From Rhodopirellula sp. (GTDB lineage: Bacteria; Planctomycetota; Planctomycetia; Pirellulales; Pirellulaceae): a stretch of 5,452 bases of DNA. The notes below the pieces were generated by a model. That model saw only the letters and a program-made list of their open reading frames with translations. It searched no databases and was not told where the DNA came from. Every line of letters begins with the position of its first letter. Position 1 is the first letter of the stretch. Shown piece after piece: positions 5,301 through 5,452 of this stretch. The position numbers and the translations under genes were made by a program. The stretch spans positions 7,042 to 12,493 of the forward strand of contig PAUV01000088.1 of assembly GCA_002712845.1 (NCBI GenBank), read 5' to 3'.

Positions 5301-5452
5301 CAGCGGCAATTGGGACAGCGGCAATTGGAACAGCGGCAATTGGAACAGCGGCAATTGGAACAGCGGCAATTGGAACAGCGGCAATTGGGACAGCGGCAAT
5401 TGGGACAGCGGCAATTGGGACAGCGGCAATTGGGACAGCGGCAATTGGGACA
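5291..5452 (+). CDS. Putative repeat protein (TAAIG)n, 3'-truncated by the window edge
   Basis: A GTG start at 5291 is preceded by a strong Shine-Dalgarno sequence (TAAGGAGGG, 5276-5284; GGAGG seven bases from the start). The frame reads M-K-R, then ten copies of T-A-A-I-G, and is still open at the edge (54 codons). A basic start followed by at least 50 uncharged, small and hydrophobic residues would be an unusually long, repeat-built membrane segment or signal-peptide-like helix with small-xxx-small packing faces. The only variable base of the repeat falls on the third position of the Gly codon (GGA/GGG) and is silent here. I know no family with this repeat. The same DNA can also be read as NSGNW/DSGNW in another open frame or as P-I-A-A-V on the other strand, so coding in this frame is unproven. 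Confidence 0.35.
   Translation, partial: MKRTAAIGTAAIGTAAIGTAAIGTAAIGTAAIGTAAIGTAAIGTAAIGTAAIGT
5299..5452 (+). repeat. 15-bp tandem repeat, ten full copies plus a partial one at the window edge
   Basis: The unit is [A/G]ACAGCGGCAATTGG. Full copies begin at 5299, 5314, 5329 and every 15 bases to 5434, with four bases of an eleventh copy at the edge. All are identical except base 1, which runs A,G,A,A,A,A,G,G,G,G. The palindrome CAATTG recurs in each unit. A period divisible by three leaves all six frames open. The near-perfect identity indicates recent slippage or homogenisation, and the true length beyond the window is unknown. Confidence 0.97.

Noticed and set aside
5299..5452. CRISPR array
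   Set aside because: The units are contiguous 15-bp repeats with no spacers.
5227..5452. - strand open frame reading P-I-A-A-V repeats and ending at a stop at 5227-5229
   Set aside because: It is not excluded, because its repeat variation is also silent (Val GTT/GTC). It has no visible start or motif in the window, and the + strand frame has a strong RBS and start.
5296..5452. Third forward frame reading Q-R-Q-L-G/E repeats
   Set aside because: It has no start or RBS, and the repeat variation would swap Gly and Glu. It is open only because the period is a multiple of three.

Overview
The window looks like chromosomal DNA from a mid-GC planctomycete, probably a Rhodopirellula-like member of the Pirellulaceae. 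This is an inference, not proof. It rests on the moderate GC content, the long tailed HflX, a large secreted protein with no recognisable family, sparse promoter signals, and the general style of the genes. No rRNA, tRNA, CRISPR array, insertion sequence or phage gene is visible.

Left part (1-3328): four genes lie head to tail on the + strand. The first is the 3' part of hflX (ribosome-associated GTPase), which enters from beyond the left edge and carries an unusual ~100-residue low-complexity tail with a 15-bp tandem repeat. After a 32-33 bp gap come an SDR-family oxidoreductase, an RluA-type pseudouridine synthase and a small SLOG-fold protein (the family once called 'putative molybdenum carrier'). 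The last three are joined by one-base stop/start overlaps (TAATG, then TGATG), so they are very likely one translationally coupled operon. Two of the four products (HflX, RluA-type) act on RNA or the ribosome. The SDR and SLOG proteins bind, or are predicted to bind, nucleotides.

Middle part (3329-3619): a 291-bp gene-free stretch is dense in inverted repeats, including a 10-bp hairpin stacked on an 8-bp stem and a possible pseudoknot or alternative pairing. It separates the operon from a 491-residue protein with a clear N-terminal signal peptide (3620-5095). I do not recognise that protein.

Right part (5096-5452): after a perfect 12-bp palindrome come two near-copies of a ribosome-binding-site/start module (AGGAGGGA ... 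TGAAACGAA). The first starts a 23-residue, strongly basic mini-ORF. Its TAA stop lies at the second Shine-Dalgarno sequence, which precedes a GTG start. That GTG frame runs directly into a 15-bp tandem repeat (ten full copies, continuing past the edge) and encodes (TAAIG)n. The repeat copies differ at one base only, and that change is silent in this frame. An alternative frame reads (NSGNW/DSGNW)n, matching the X-N-X-G-X pentapeptide pattern. This right-hand repeat locus and the structured intergenic region are the two parts of the window most worth follow-up.
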